From Cristatella mucedo (taxonomy: Eukaryota > Bryozoa > Phylactolaemata > Cristatellidae): 64,000 bases of DNA. Below, piece after piece: positions 1-12,002 of this stretch. The stretch spans positions 600,001-664,000 of the forward strand of contig WPIO01000064.1 of the NCBI GenBank assembly GCA_009760855.2. Reading direction: 5' to 3'. Positions within the stretch are counted from its first letter, which is position 1. Every line of letters begins with the position of its first letter. The notes beneath the pieces were generated by a model. The model worked only from the letters and a program-made list of their open reading frames with translations, made no database searches and had not been told where the DNA came from. The position numbers and the translations under genes are program-made.

Positions 1-492
1 GCGACGCCTCGCGGACGATCTCATCCAAGACAATGTCAACAGTCGCCGCTGCTGTATGTCGCCAGCGGTCGTCTGGAGCAGCCGCTTCGCTCTAGCGTTT
101 ACAGCTACGCTATTTTTTACGCTTTTAACTAGGATGTCGTGCACTGCTGCTGCTACTGCCCTGGCACCAAAAATGCCCGACTCGAACGCGTCGTGCCTGC
201 TGCGAGAACTGCGAGGCAACTGCTTGCACTATGCCCTAGCCGGTGTTTTTTTTCCCACCGTCCTTAAATAGTCGCGTCTGCCTTCGGCCTCTTGAGTTTA
301 CGTACTGAGGACCTCGGCCGCAAAGCAGGCATCCTTGTCTGTAGCGTCGGCAAAATCGGCAAACGTCTAATTAATGGGAAGGTTCCGATGGAGATGTTAG
401 GCAAAGGTGAGTGCCGTCGCCTCAGCCCCCCCGCAGTGCCACGGAAGTGCCCCTATCCCAAGTAATCGCGGGCGCCTCAGCGGCGTCGCACG

Positions 493-556
493 CTCTACTA
501 CCGCGACTCATGCTGCTAATACTCGGAAGAACGAAGCATGAGTCGCGGTAGTAGAG
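493..556. repeat. Perfect 22-bp inverted repeat with 20-nt loop
   Basis: Positions 493-514 and 535-556 are exact reverse complements, separated by a 20-nt loop (515-534). An RNA from either strand would fold into a perfect 22-bp stem. No transposon ends or genes are recognised around it. It could be a small-RNA-like hairpin, a foldback remnant or a local inverted duplication. Confidence 0.85.
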
Positions 557-1421
557 TAGGTAGTAGCTGACGCAGAGTTATTCACTTTATTCCGAAGGTC
601 GAAGAAACTTGTACAATATGCTACGGTCATAAGCGTCTTGGAGCACAACTTACGGCGACAGCTGCTACTTAAGCGAGCGTAAGAGAACGAATTGACTATT
701 GACCTTTGCCTTTCTTTCGCCGATCTTGCCAAAAAGTTCCGTACCAACGAGTTCGCATTATCTGACAAAACTAATGCGCATTTTATTTTCAACAACTTGG
801 ACTGCAGCAGCTTATGAGACCACTCTCCTTACTTACCGCGTATGTCACTCGAAAACAAAATAGCACGGCGTTCGGCCAGTTTAGCTCGTAGAATCTACTT
901 TGGCGACCTTCGCATAATTTCTTAACAACAGTCTAAGAGGACCAAGTGCGGTGTGTCTGGGAATAATGGCCTGGCTCGATGCCTTGGCTGTCGGCGCGCT
1001 CGGCGCCACTCGGGGGTGGGGCCGCAGCTACCGGCCAGATTATGACTCTGGTATTCATTCTTCGAGGTTCCTGAATTACAGTCACTAGGAAACGATTGTG
1101 CGGCAATCTATAGCTAAGGCTGCATTAAAGCAGAAGCCGTGTACTAGGTTATGGACCGTGCTACCGGAGTTGGCCTAGGCGTTCTAGCTTATTTGAGCTA
1201 AGGTCACGGAGCCGTGGGTGTATGTCTTGGCCGTCGCTGACCGCGCGTAACCCTCTTTCGCTTGTGAAATAGATTTCTCAACGTTATGAAAATGGACTTG
1301 TTGAGTTGAGATAAGGGCACTTTTCGTCGCTGCCTTGTTCCGCCACTGTTGGCCGCCTAGCTGAGTGAATTGGCGCTGCGCCTACGAGTCACTAGCCACA
1401 AAACACGATTCAGGCACCGCC

Positions 1422-1502
1422 AGCAATCGCCGCACGTCTGCTGAGACTAGCAATCGCCGCACGTCTGCTGAGACTAGCAATCGCCGCACGTCTGCTGAGA
1501 CT
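1422..1502. repeat. Three exact tandem copies of a 27-bp unit
   Basis: The unit at 1422-1448 is repeated identically at 1449-1475 and 1476-1502. Because 27 is a multiple of three, the plus-strand frame stays open and would encode three copies of SNRRTSAET, but there is no other sign of coding. Exact identity indicates a recent expansion. Confidence 0.9.
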
Positions 1503-2639
1503 AGCGCCGTTACGAGCGCTGCGTTTGCTGACTACTTTTGTTCAAACGATGAAGCCGCTATACCCGTCTGGAGCATCCTCTCGCTTGATGTTTTGGGACG
1601 TGAACGTCGACTACTGATCGAACTCATTGTATGCTCGCAGATGCCACGTGAATCTCGGTAGCGGCCCGATTCTTTCGACGGTGGAATCTGATGGAATCTG
1701 ATGCCCCCACCCCCCCCCCCCGCGCACGCGCGTAGCACCTGCGCATGCTCAGAGGCAGAGGTTGAGCCGGTCGAGGGCAGCGATCGAGATTTGTTGTAAG
1801 CGGAGGTCTCCTCGTCGATCGCTGGGAATAACGGATCGAGCGACATGTCGGAGAGCTTGAGCTTCTCGGTCAGCTCAGCTTGCTGACTATGCGGGCGTAG
1901 TCGAAGGGTGGGAGGGAGAAGAACTCGCTCCAACCCCTTTGAGACCGACCTGCAAGGACCAGCCTTCTCATGATTGGTCGCCTTTGACAATTGCCAAGGC
2001 TTGGCCCCTCTTCTGCCTATATTGGCAGTGCGCTTGACAGTAGGAAGGCTGAAATGTAAGCGGCTATTACTGGCCGGTTCGCAGAGATGTGAGATGTTGT
2101 TACTAGTTCGCGGGAAGATCACCAGTATTCCTGCGCTATCAAACTCGTTCGCACTGACTGATGTCCGGTGAGGGCAAGGGTGGTGAAAAGTGCCAACGAC
2201 TGGTTGTTCACTGCTGTTTTCCACTCAAACTCCAAGGTTGTCGTGCTCGCGAGATGCACAGAATGCGAGCTTCGGCTAGCGGTGGGCCCAGAAGAATGAG
2301 AGCTCATTAAGCGATTAGAGGCGCCGCCGCGACCAAATAGTACCAGAGAGTACCGGATGGCAACAGGAAAGGAAAGCCTTCTTGGAGCTCATCTCTCGAG
2401 ATGTAAGTTCCCATGACTGGCGCCTTTTGTTAGGAAGGTCGTGAGCTCAATAGCTGTGTGGTTATATGATATCCATTTAGGTTAGTAGCGCTGCGTGATC
2501 CGATTGGTGGCTTAGCCAGCTACAGGTTTCTTGTTTTACTTTGACAACCGATGAAGTACCACCGCCGCACGTCTCTTTGGACCCGACCGGTGCAGGGATG
2601 GTGATTAATGGCTGGCAGAGATTTGCAGCTGACTAGTGC

Positions 2640-3080
2640 AGCGGGCCGATTGGGGTCTCTATGCGTCTCGGTGTAAGCAATTGTAATGTCAAGGCTGATC
2701 GCTTCTCGAGCTTCCTTGTCAGCAAGATAGCCAAGAGCAGAGAGTTCACCCCTAAGGAAGCAGCATCCCCTCTGAACTGCTTCCCTCGATAACAACCCTA
2801 CAGGACTCCACTCCCTCAATTCCTTGCAGTACCTCAATGTCTACATTCAAGGAGGCCACGATTGACCTCATTCTGAAATTTATCTTCCAGTCATAAAAGA
2901 CTACAAGTCCTCTCGACCCTATTCCCACCGTCCTACTTCTACGATGCATAGATTTGCTACATAGCCATGCATAATTAACATAATAAATATGTCCTTAGCC
3001 TCAGGTCATGTCTCTGAAACTTTCAAAAAGGCTGTTGTTAGGCCTCTAATTAAGAAAGCAACGCTAGACCAGGAGAGCTA
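2640..3080 (+). mobile_element. Family A CR1-like LINE fragment (RT N-terminal part)
   Basis: The plus-strand translation contains a decayed reverse-transcriptase stretch, including FKKAVVRPLIKKATLDQE just before 3080. It matches the same region of the minus-strand copy around 10200-10700. Stops and frame changes show it is dead. It is cut off at its 3' side by a trinucleotide repeat. Confidence 0.7.
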
Positions 3081-3083
3081 TTG

Positions 3084-3113
3084 TGCAGCAGTAGCAGAAG
3101 CAGCAGCAGCAGA

Positions 3114-3211
<98 letters not shown>

Positions 3212-3335
3212 AAGCAGCAGCAGCAGAAGCAGCAGCAGAAGCAGCAGCAGAAGCAGCAGCAGAAGCAGCAGCAGCAGCAGAAGCAGCAGCAGCAGAAGCA
3301 GCAGCAGGAGGAGCAGAAGCAGCAGCAGCAGCAGG
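3084..3335. repeat. Interrupted (CAG/GAA)-type trinucleotide repeat
   Basis: About 250 bp of GCA units are interspersed with GAA. Its long open frames (poly-Ala/Glu, poly-Ser/Arg on plus; poly-Leu or Cys-rich on minus) are by-products of the repeat. It starts directly where the family A RT fragment stops, so it probably expanded inside or at the edge of that LINE. Confidence 0.95.
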
Positions 3336-3899
3336 GCTGGAGGATCACCTCGGGGTGGGTGCTCAGGCACATTGGGGGGTGGGGTGGGTCGCATACTGCA
3401 AGCGTGCCGGACAGAGGACCTTCGACTGAGGCGATCTTTCTGCACCCCGGCCCGTGCTAATTTAGGGCACAGACCAGTCTGCAGCCGCATCCGGTATCGT
3501 GGAGCGGTGCAGATAACGAACGCATAGGGCAGTCACATTCTAAGGGCTAGCCAGTCGAGACGTGTAATTTCTTTGTCTAGGCGACATTCTAAAAATAAGT
3601 CAAGCAGCTTATGAGAAATCGGGCAGTTACTAAGCCACTGGCAGACGGTGCCACTTGAAGTAACACCGGCTCCGCCAGGGCTTTCGGATGCGCTTCGACA
3701 GTCGAGCGAAGAGCTGCCCTAGTGGAAATCTGCTGCAGTAGGTATTGCAAAGCTGCTCGTGAGCTGGACTAGCTGCTACAGCGATTCCAGCTCAGTCAAG
3801 CTCAGGCGCCGAGGTGAAGCTATAGCACTCTGTGTTAGACTGTGGCGAGCGTGCCTTTCAGCTGATCCGTGCCACACTGCTGGTGGAGACTCATAACGG
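3336..3899. other. Unassigned spacer
   Basis: No recognisable coding or repeat family is seen between the trinucleotide repeat and the next LINE tail. Confidence 0.4.
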
Positions 3900-4137
3900 T
3901 AATAATAATAACAATAATAATCCATTTGTATAGCCCCTCAGAGAACTTAAATCTTTTTCTAGGCTATTAACATATGGTGTAAAGGTAGCATTATCAGTTA
4001 GCGGTAACACGCTCAATTTCAACAAACATAACATGGTGTCATGCATGGTGTCAGCATGTATAATATGATTAGTGGTTTTTTCGCTTGCAAGAGTGTCAGC
4101 ATGCATAACAACACCAAGGAAAAATCACAAGGACCGA
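3900..4137 (-). mobile_element. Family A LINE 3' end
   Basis: Reading on the minus strand, the segment ends with the family's conserved tail motif (AGAAAxAGATTxAGTTCTC-like) followed by an ATT-rich run at 3900-3921. The upstream part matches the family's 3' untranslated region with its recurrent 'TGCATGCTGACAC'-type words. It is 5'-truncated. Confidence 0.7.
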
Positions 4138-4688
4138 ATTGGAATACAAAGTTGCATTGTTCTTGCTCGTCGAGAAGTCACCTAGGGACAGCTTAACTTT
4201 GTTTAATATCTCAGAATGAGTTGGGTCTCAGTATCTACCTAAAACTTCAACGATGATTGTATTGCCGATCCTTACGCCGATCTGACTTGTTACGGCAAGG
4301 CCTTATGTATCGGGACAACTTCATTTCTTTGCTTACTCAGAGACGCATTACAAACTGGTATACGTATGTGGATATTTTCCTGCAATATTATTAAGCGTAC
4401 AATTGTGACTATGCGATGTCGAGAATTTTCATTTTAGGAGAATCTTCCCCTTGCCTACGATCCTCTTGTATATACAGCCCGATATTAGTCATTCAATGCA
4501 GCAATAGAGAGTTCACCTGTGCTGACGCGGCTGATGAAGTCAGAACTGGTTCGAGCTCGGTCTGGGACGAATGTGAGAACGACACTTCATCTGCTTTCTC
4601 GATCGTCAGTAACGTGTTAGTTCGTGTCGTTCAGCCTGGTCAGCCTCGGCCATTATTGCGTGCATGCCTATTTACCTAAAGACAATAC
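4138..4688. other. Unassigned spacer
   Basis: No recognised element. An 87-codon plus-strand frame at 4416-4679 lacks any identifiable domain or splice-site support. Confidence 0.4.
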
Positions 4689-4855
4689 GATCTGATTCAA
4701 CAGCCACTTTTGTATAGCGACAGAAGAGCCTTTACGGCTATCGCCACCGCTCGCAGTGGCAATAAAGGATCATCCACCGCAGGATTTGAGCCCACGACCT
4801 CGGGACAGGGGTGGTGAAAAGCAACCGCCTTCCCTAGTGTGCCTCCACGGCTCAC
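4689..4855 (-). mobile_element. SINE-1 copy (tRNA-derived)
   Basis: On the minus strand it runs from GTGAGCCGTGG at 4855, through a B-box-like GGGCTCAAATCC, to the family's 3' end word TTGAATCAGAT at 4689. It shares the 'AAAGGCTCTTCTGTCGCTAT' stretch with the other copies. Confidence 0.85.
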
Positions 4856-5954
4856 AAAACCTACCTACCTGTGCATCTATACAACTTCCCAATTCAGGCG
4901 GATCATTCTCGAGCATCATGCGCCTAAGGACTAGAAGGCCAAAAGATCCTGCAAGATCAGCTTTCGAGCCGAGCGTGACGCAACGAGAACCTCCATGAGA
5001 TCAAGCAGTGGCGCCAGAAGAGAGGGTCTCATCACTTTTAGGATTCAATCGCATGACATCGTGGGATGGGATTTCTTGGAATGAGAATTGATTATAATTT
5101 AGAATTGGTATTTAGAACATTGGATTTAGAATTCTTGGCTATAGTCGTCGCACCCCTTGCCACTACGCGAGTATTCTTAAAGCTTTTAAAAGGGAAGATA
5201 CGGGGTGCCACTAGGCGGCTGGCTGACATTATTGTGGATAATTTTGCTGGTTTCTTTTGCCTCTATCGGGCTTCGGCGCGTATTCAGCTGGCATTATTGC
5301 AGGGAGGGAGAGCACTTTGCAGATTGCTGCTGTCTCATCGGGGTCTATCAAAGCCTCTATCGGACAACTTCGTGCATGGCAAATGCCTGCTGTCGAAGCC
5401 GCTTCAGAAATTCGCCCCAAATTCACAGACTGTATGGAGCGCTGCTGTGGTTCTGCAAGGCAATTATAGCCGTGCCGACCCCAGTCTTTGCCACGGCACA
5501 CATGCAAACATGAAACGTAAACAAACCCAGTGAACATCACGAGTAAAGCGGGGAAAAATCTTAAGCTGTCAATAAAACTGGAGTTCGAGCCACCATCCGC
5601 GACGTATGTCTCGAAGCACTGTTGGTGACGCATGTGGTGTGTTCCTTGGCAGTGACAATGGAAGTGATCTCAGCTATGCCGTTAAGATTTTCTCCCCTCC
5701 TGTCGTACTAAGGCCGTGCTAGGACGACTCTTCATCATAGGCTGTGCAGCGATTATTATTTACAGTTCGCCATTAGCTATTAACGCTATGAATTCTCTTC
5801 TTCTTTCAAGAGCAATATCTTGTCGACTTTGAGAATATCTTGTCAGTAAGTTGCCAATGTCTTGTCGACGTTGAGAGGAAAGCCTTCTCTATCCCTCCCT
5901 GCACGGAAGGTTAACGTCCTAGCAGGTCACCTCATTCAAATGACGCAGTGACAG
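4856..5954. other. Unassigned spacer with a long plus-strand frame
   Basis: A 155-codon frame (5066-5533, plus) is the longest here, overlapping a 134-codon minus frame. Neither has a recognised domain. I see no promoter, RNA gene or element in this stretch. Confidence 0.35.
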
Positions 5955-6020
5955 CTAATAAATGTGTTAATAACAAGAATAATACTAGTGAGTATCTCTT
6001 TCTAGGCACTTTGCATATAC
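5955..6020 (-). mobile_element. Family A LINE tail fragment
   Basis: A degenerate ATT-rich tail with the reverse complement of the conserved 'AGAAAGAGAT' motif (TATCTCTTTCTAGGCACTTT on plus) marks a very short 3' end. Confidence 0.5.
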
Positions 6021-6739
6021 TGGAAAAGAAGCAAGTACGGCAGATGAAGATTTTGGTCTAACTAACTTTCTCGCTAAATCTTTTGAAAATGCCAAAATAA
6101 GCCCAGGTAAACCACGTTCCGATGCAATACAACAGGCGATATATTGTACATTTAAGAAAGCGCCCAGTGTAACAGTATACTTTAGCTGTAGATATAAGTG
6201 AAATTTACGTGCTGATAGCTTGTCTGGTCTGTCGTTCGCACATCAAAAGCAACCGAGAAAAATATTTATTACAGTCGCTTGAATATTGTTATAAAATCTG
6301 TGCTTATTACAGTCACAAAAATTGTACAGTTGGTATGCTTAACGATCCGTGTGATGGTATCTAAAAAGAATTGAGAACTTTGAAAGGGTTTGTGAATGTA
6401 CTATTGTACTAGTCGAAAGGTTACGCTACACGAACTTTAGAGGGCTCACGAGGACAGCCGTGGCTGGGAGCAGAGGGCAATAGCCTATTCTACTGCCAAA
6501 ACGCTTAGTGACTGCAAGACTATGCTGGTAGCTTCTGACGAACATTTCGGCTAGACGACTTAGCTCTACTTCATTATGCATCATGAACTAATTAAAAATT
6601 TGAGCTTATGCTGCCGAACGGCTTCCGTACAGTCATTTTTTTTAATACATTTAGGAGTAAAATTTGTTTAGTGTGTCAATCGTACGCGGAAAAGTCTTTT
6701 GTGTATTCACTAAATATCGCCCCCCCCCGGGACTCAACC
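6021..6739. other. Unassigned A+T-rich spacer
   Basis: Nothing recognisable; only short frames on both strands. Confidence 0.4.
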
Positions 6740-6888
6740 TAGGTATTAAGTGCCAGCACTTTACGACTAAGGTCGTAGGTTCAAGTCGTGCAGCAAGCAA
6801 TCCTTCGTTACTCATCGCAAGCGGGATTATATTCGCTAAGGCTCTTCTGCCTCTATGCAAATGAGGCTGTTTGATCAGCTAACCTTTT
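6740..6888 (+). mobile_element. SINE-1 copy, diverged
   Basis: It retains GGTTCAAGTCG in the B-box position, a 'GCTAAGGCTCTTCTG' body word and the terminal TTTGATCAGCTAA. The 5' A-box part is poorly conserved. Confidence 0.6.
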
Positions 6889-6934
6889 CCTGTACTTTTT
6901 TAACCAAAAGCTTCTTGAACTTGCTCCTTACACA

Positions 6935-7480
6935 GGCTCCTTCCTGTTCGATTGCATGTACACGTCGTGGAGGTTGCAATTGCCACGTTACACTACTTCT
7001 AAACGACATGTACTCGCTTTCCATCCAGCATCGTATCGACTTCCATGTTCTGTCACTAAATTTCAGATCTGTTCATTCTCTTGGCCTGGCCATACCTATC
7101 TAAAATACTGTTGCCCGTCGTACCGTACGCTCCTTTACTCTAGTACTTTCAGGCTGTTAATTTAACCAACCACAGATCCTTTGACGACCGTGATAATAGC
7201 CCCTACGATCCGAAAAATCTGGAACTCGCTACGAATGACATCACGGCATCTGCTGATCTCGCCACATTCAAAAGGAAGCTTGAAATCCAACAGTTACTTG
7301 CAGTATTGCTACGTCCATGCAATTTGTCCCATATGCTTAATGACATTACGAATGATAACATCGATCATTTGGCCATGCTTTGTTAACAGCATTTGTAAAA
7401 TGCTTAGAATGAGATTCAGTTCTCAGAGGGTGCTATATAAATGTATTATTATTGTTATTACTATTATTATTTTCATTATT
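6935..7480 (+). mobile_element. Family A LINE 3' part (RT C-terminus, 3' UTR, ATT tail)
   Basis: Frameshifted plus-strand translation shows the RT C-terminal landmark IQHRIDFHVLSLNFRSVHSL, equivalent to VKQRIDFKVLSLTFRSLHFL in other copies. It then shows a decayed SSYAPKAWNSL-like segment and the conserved tail with an ATT-rich run ending about 7480. 5'-truncated and dead. Confidence 0.8.
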
Positions 7481-7507
7481 ATATGCTTACGAATGCTGAA
7501 ATTTGGT

Positions 7508-7676
7508 GAGCCATGATGGCACACTAGGTAAGGCGGTAACTTTCACGACTTAGGTCCCGAGGTCGTGGGGTCGATTCCTGCCGGTGGGGGATCCTTTATC
7601 GTCACTGCAAGCGGTACTGATCGCCATAAAGGCTCTTCTGTCGCTATACAAAAGAGGTTGTTTAATCAGCTAGGAT
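7508..7676 (+). mobile_element. SINE-1 copy
   Basis: Near-complete copy starting GAGCCATGATGGCACACTAGG (A-box region), with the B-box GGGTCGATTCC and the 3' word TTTAATCAGCTAGGAT. It lies 28 bp downstream of a family A tail. Confidence 0.9.
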
Positions 7677-7864
7677 TTATTTTTATTAAATTGGGTCAGT
7701 TTACGTGTTTTCTTTCCAGCATATGTAAAGTCCCTGGAAATAGCTTTGATTCTTTAGTGAGCTACCTGAATATTTTGTTATTGTTACTATAATAATTGCA
7801 GTGCTGCCCAGGAAAGATTATGGGCTCTTAAATAGGATATAAAAATAATCACTAATTCAAATAC

Positions 7865-8001
7865 TATCTGATTTAGCCGCCTCTTTTATATAGCAACAGA
7901 TGAGCCTTTACGGCTATCACCACCGCTTGCAGCAGCAATAAAGGATCGCCCACCGCAGGACTTGAACCCACAACCTCGGCACCGAGGTCATGAAAAGCAA
8001 C
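7865..8001 (-). mobile_element. SINE-1 copy, truncated at its tRNA end
   Basis: Minus-strand copy with intact body and B-box but missing the first ~30 bp. Its end abuts a small palindromic stretch (8002-8030, CTGGACCT/AGGTCCAG). Confidence 0.8.
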
Positions 8002-8067
8002 CTGGACCTGGACCTATCCAGGTCCAGGATCTCTGGATCTCCGATCTCTTGAATCTCTGAAGGTCCT

Positions 8068-8320
8068 ACAGCAGTTCAGCTAGGTACGAAGGAGCCAAAC
8101 CGTGGAATGACTAGCTCTAAAACCTTACTGGAACTTACTTTCGAGATTTCATGTTTTGAGATAAAGAGTTTGGTTGGTATACAACTACTCGTTCCAGTGA
8201 TTTTGATAGAAACAGTAATAGATGGACATGGCGGACGTTGCTCAAGTTCTCCTGGTCCAGTGCTGACTCCTTAATGAGTCGCCTAGAAGCCATCTTTTTG
8301 AAGACAGGACCAGAAGCTGA
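8068..8320 (-). mobile_element. Mosaic LINE scrap: family B joined to family A RT
   Basis: 8068-8101 matches the family B C-terminal region (GLAPSYLAELL). From 8102 onward the minus strand reads as family A RT (LFLSKSLERVV, equivalent to LPFLSTALERD elsewhere). The join is abrupt and may be an insertion breakpoint. Confidence 0.55.
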
Positions 8321-8690
8321 GTGAGAACATTTTTACTATGTCACGTGACGTGTGACGGCAGCAAATGTATGCATTTCAGAAGGACGAGAGTGGCATAGAG
8401 TCTTTAGAAGTAGAAGTAGCAGAGAGGCGGAGCCTGGATTTTCATCTAGGAGAGACCTGCAACATTTGTAATTAGGGAGGCCGTAGTAGACCAGCAAGAT
8501 TTTCATATAGGCGGACTAGACCCGCAGCTAATAAAAACATGTACCGAAAAACCATTGTGTTTATTCGACACGAACTCGGCGGCTGCTCACCGCGCGGAAT
8601 TGATATACTACTTCGTCCTTGGTGGCGGTCGGGGGCGTGGAAATACGGGGTAATCATTATAATACATTTGTGTAGCGCTCTCGGAGAACT

Positions 8691-8790
<100 letters not shown>

Positions 8791-11147
8791 GCACTTTACA
8801 GATGCTGCATAGAAAGCATTACCAAATGTTTGGTGGTAACATCCGAAAGCAGCACGCATATTGTAAGCAGGTATGTGCCCACAAAGGACGAATCGCAAAG
8901 ACCCGCCAAATAAACAAGTGCGTTTTAAGCTTCTTTTTAAATGTCGTCATGTCAGAGGACGTTATTACGTGCGTAGGTAATGAGTTCCAAGCTTGGGAGC
9001 CTACGAACTAAAGGCACGGTCACCAACGGTTTTGAGGTACGAACTAGGTGTGGCTAAACGAGATTCGAGTCAGAACAGCGGGTTGTACTATTCTAAGACT
9101 GAGGGAGAAAAGTTCTGATAAGTAGGCCGGAGCCAGAGAATGAAGGGGCCTACGAGTAAGTGACAGAACCTTGAAATCGATGCGCTGCTTGATTGGGAGC
9201 CTGTGCAGATGGTGAGGAGTGGTGTGATGTCGCATTAGCAACGCTGATGACAGACCAGCCGAACTGCAGAGTTTTGCACTTGCTGCAAGCGCCTGATTGC
9301 ACAGGCCAGTAGACCAGCAAGCAGTGAGTTACAGAAGTCAAGACGGGATTTTACAAGCGCATGGACCAATTTAGACCCTGTCTAAATAAGCCCGAATTTT
9401 AGCAATTTTGTGCAGCTAAAAGTTGGCAGACTTGACTGTGGGTCTGATGTGGTCGTCTAGTAAAAGGTCACTGTGGAATATGACAGGGATTTCGTGCAGA
9501 TTCAACAGGAGATATGCTGGCAGAGCCAGTTTTGAACGTTAGTCTTTCTAATTTCTGAATCCCACTTGGTTTTCCCATAAATATTAAGTTGTATCATCAT
9601 TTAATTTAAGAAAGTTTGCTGCCATCCTTGTGCGGACGTCATCAATACATTCAGCAAGGGGGTTGAGAGAATTCGATGTGCTGGAGGGCTGGAAGGGATC
9701 AAAGCAAATGTACAAGTGAGTGTCATCCGCATGGAAGTGAAAGCCTAGATTGTGCCTGGCGATCACATTGGCAAGAGGGAGAGTATAAACTCTGAAAAGA
9801 TGCCAACCAAGCACAGAGATGTGAGGTGAGCCCAGTACTTAAGTGGCTCCTCGGATTATCTTTGTCCGTTCCCATTAATACTCTGGAGTCTATCACCGAT
9901 ATAGGACCTGTACGACTGAGTGCCGGTTATGACAAGGCGGGATTAAAGACGCTCAAGAAGGACTTTGTGAGAAATATTATCAAATGCTGCCGAAAGATCA
10001 AGCTGAACGCGAAGATGGACTTTACCCAAGTCTGCATTCATGAAAAGGCATTATACACCCTAAGCAATGCTTACTCTGTATAATGATTAGCTCTAAATCC
10101 AGACTGGAACTTACTTGTTAGGTTTTGTGTTTCAATATAATAGTTAATTTGGTCTGCCATATCTCGTTCTAGTGCCGTTGATAGGAACGGGAGAAAGAAG
10201 ACTGGACGGAAGTTGCTCATGTCCTCTTGGTCTAGCATTGCTTTCCTAATTAGTGGCCTCGCAACAGCCTTTGTGAAAGTTGTAGGGACCTGACCTGAGG
10301 TTTTATGTTAGTTACGCATGGCAGCAGCAGGCCTAAGCATCACAGAAGTAGGATAGTGGGAATAGGGTCTAAAGAACTAGTAATCTTCTTTGACTGGGAG
10401 ACAAAGTTCATGATAAGGTCACGGGTGGCCTCCTTAAGTTTAGACGTCGAGGTATTGTGCGGAATCGATAGACATCAGTCCTGTGTTGATGTAATTGAGG
10501 GACAGGAGTTTTAGAAAGGACGCTGCAACCCTATGGATGGACTTTCTGATCTTGTCTCTCTTGCTGACAAAGAAGCTAAAATAGCGATCGGCTAGGTCAC
10601 CACAAGGATCGCTTGGTAAGGAACTAATCTGGAAGCGGTTAGGGAGATGGTTGATGGTAGAAATCAGCATTTTCGGATTGTGCATCTGTGACTTGACAAT
10701 ATTTTGTAGAAGTTATATTTGGCCTTTGCTAGGATCGACTGGTATGATCTACGGTAGTCTTTGTGTGCCTGACGATGGGCGGTCAATCCTGATCTTGTAT
10801 AGGCTTTCTCAAGCTTGCGCTTAGTAGACCTAGCTAGTTTAATGTCTGCGGTAACCATGGGCCGTCTGGGCGAGGGCCCACATTACGCTTAGTCACTAGT
10901 AAAAACTCAATCGCGCATTACGCTTGGTGGTGCAATCTCGTAAAGCACGTCAGCAAGTGTCGTGTTATAGCATTCTACCAAAGATGACAGGTAGTATGGA
11001 GACTTAAGCAGAAAGGGCAAAGAAGATATTTTTGGCCTGACAGCATCGATGTTAAGGTTCTTAAGGTTTCACAAGTCATAGGTGATTTGGGATGCAGAAG
11101 AGAACGTGCTCTGTAGATTGAACAAGATCGGCATATAATCAGATGAG

Positions 11148-11469
11148 TAATAGTAATAATGCACTTGATAAAGCGCCCTCACAGAGCTCAATCTCTTTCT
11201 AGGCGCTTTACATTTGCTGCAAAGGGAAACGCGATTGAATGGTGAATAATATCATGCTTTATAAACAACATGAATAACATGGTTAGGGGTGACATGCACA
11301 GGGTCAGCATGCAAGTGTGGTTAGTGGCAGCAGGCACAGTGTCAGCACGCATAAGCACATCAAGGACGAATCACAGGGACCCACTAAATGCTGTCTTAAA
11401 TAGGTGTGTTTTTAAGTTTTTTTTTAAAATCTGGTCAAGTCAGGGGATGTTCTGACGCAAGTCGGGAGC
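11148..11469 (-). mobile_element. Nested family A 3' end inside the endonuclease region
   Basis: A 5'-truncated family A copy (3' coding end, 3' UTR, ATT-type tail) interrupts the endonuclease of the longer element. The 5-mer ATGAG occurs at both edges (11143-11147 and 11470-11474), consistent with a short target-site duplication. Removing the insert conceptually would place the endonuclease segment next to its SDH-type continuation. Confidence 0.75.
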
Positions 11470-12002
11470 ATGAGCAGGTTTCTGTAATAGTAGGGGATGA
11501 TAGCATACACTTGTGGGAGAATATTTGATCAAGTGTGTGACCCTTGTTGTGAATGAGGTTATGCCACAAGAGAAAAAAGTCTGTCAGTTCACGACACTCG
11601 GCCCATAAGGCGTCAATTAAGCCGTCAAAATGAACGTTGAAAACACCTATGACGAGGAAAGGTAGATTTCTGGCACACATAACTGAAATAAGATCAGAGA
11701 AATCTGTGATGAAGGAGAACTTTATAGCTGGTAGGCGTTAGATTACTGCCACCACTTGCAGCTTGTTGTCGGAGGGACTTAAAACAGGAGATATGAAAGA
11801 CCGCTTCAAGGGCGTTGCAAACGGTTTGTATTTGAGGGAGGAATGGACGACAGTGATGGCTCCTCCGGTTTTTATTGATTTAGAGGTAGGAAAGAACGAG
11901 AAAACCATTGTAGTGGCGACGTCGGACTGTGGCCCACGTCGACGCTCTGCTGTAGGGTCAAATATCCCCTACCCTATTGCTCCTTTACTAGCTACGAGTC
12001 TT

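Larger units (their letters stand above)
1..2639. other. No recognised gene; G+C-richer unassigned DNA
   Basis: This stretch is richer in G+C than most of the window. It contains several open frames on both strands (the longest is about 230 codons, minus strand, 1532-2224), but none has a recognisable domain, a convincing splice-site chain or family-like composition. Two structured elements, a hairpin and a triplicated 27-mer, are listed separately. It could hold exons of an unrecognised gene. Confidence 0.4.

Noticed and set aside
1532..2224. 230-codon minus-strand ORF
   Set aside because: No recognised domain, crosses a C-run and shows no codon or splice evidence; not enough to call a gene.
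3050..3527. Long poly-Ala, poly-Ser/Arg, poly-Leu and Cys/Phe-rich frames
   Set aside because: All are by-products of one trinucleotide repeat open in several frames on both strands.
5066..5533. 155-codon plus-strand ORF with a competing 134-codon minus ORF
   Set aside because: No family resemblance; overlapping frames on both strands suggest chance.
9826..10083. 85-codon plus-strand ORF that looked like a foreign coding insert in the long LINE
   Set aside because: The minus strand of this stretch reads as diverged RT (ALLRVYN, then LSAAFDNISHKVLLERL), so the ORF is an antisense shadow.
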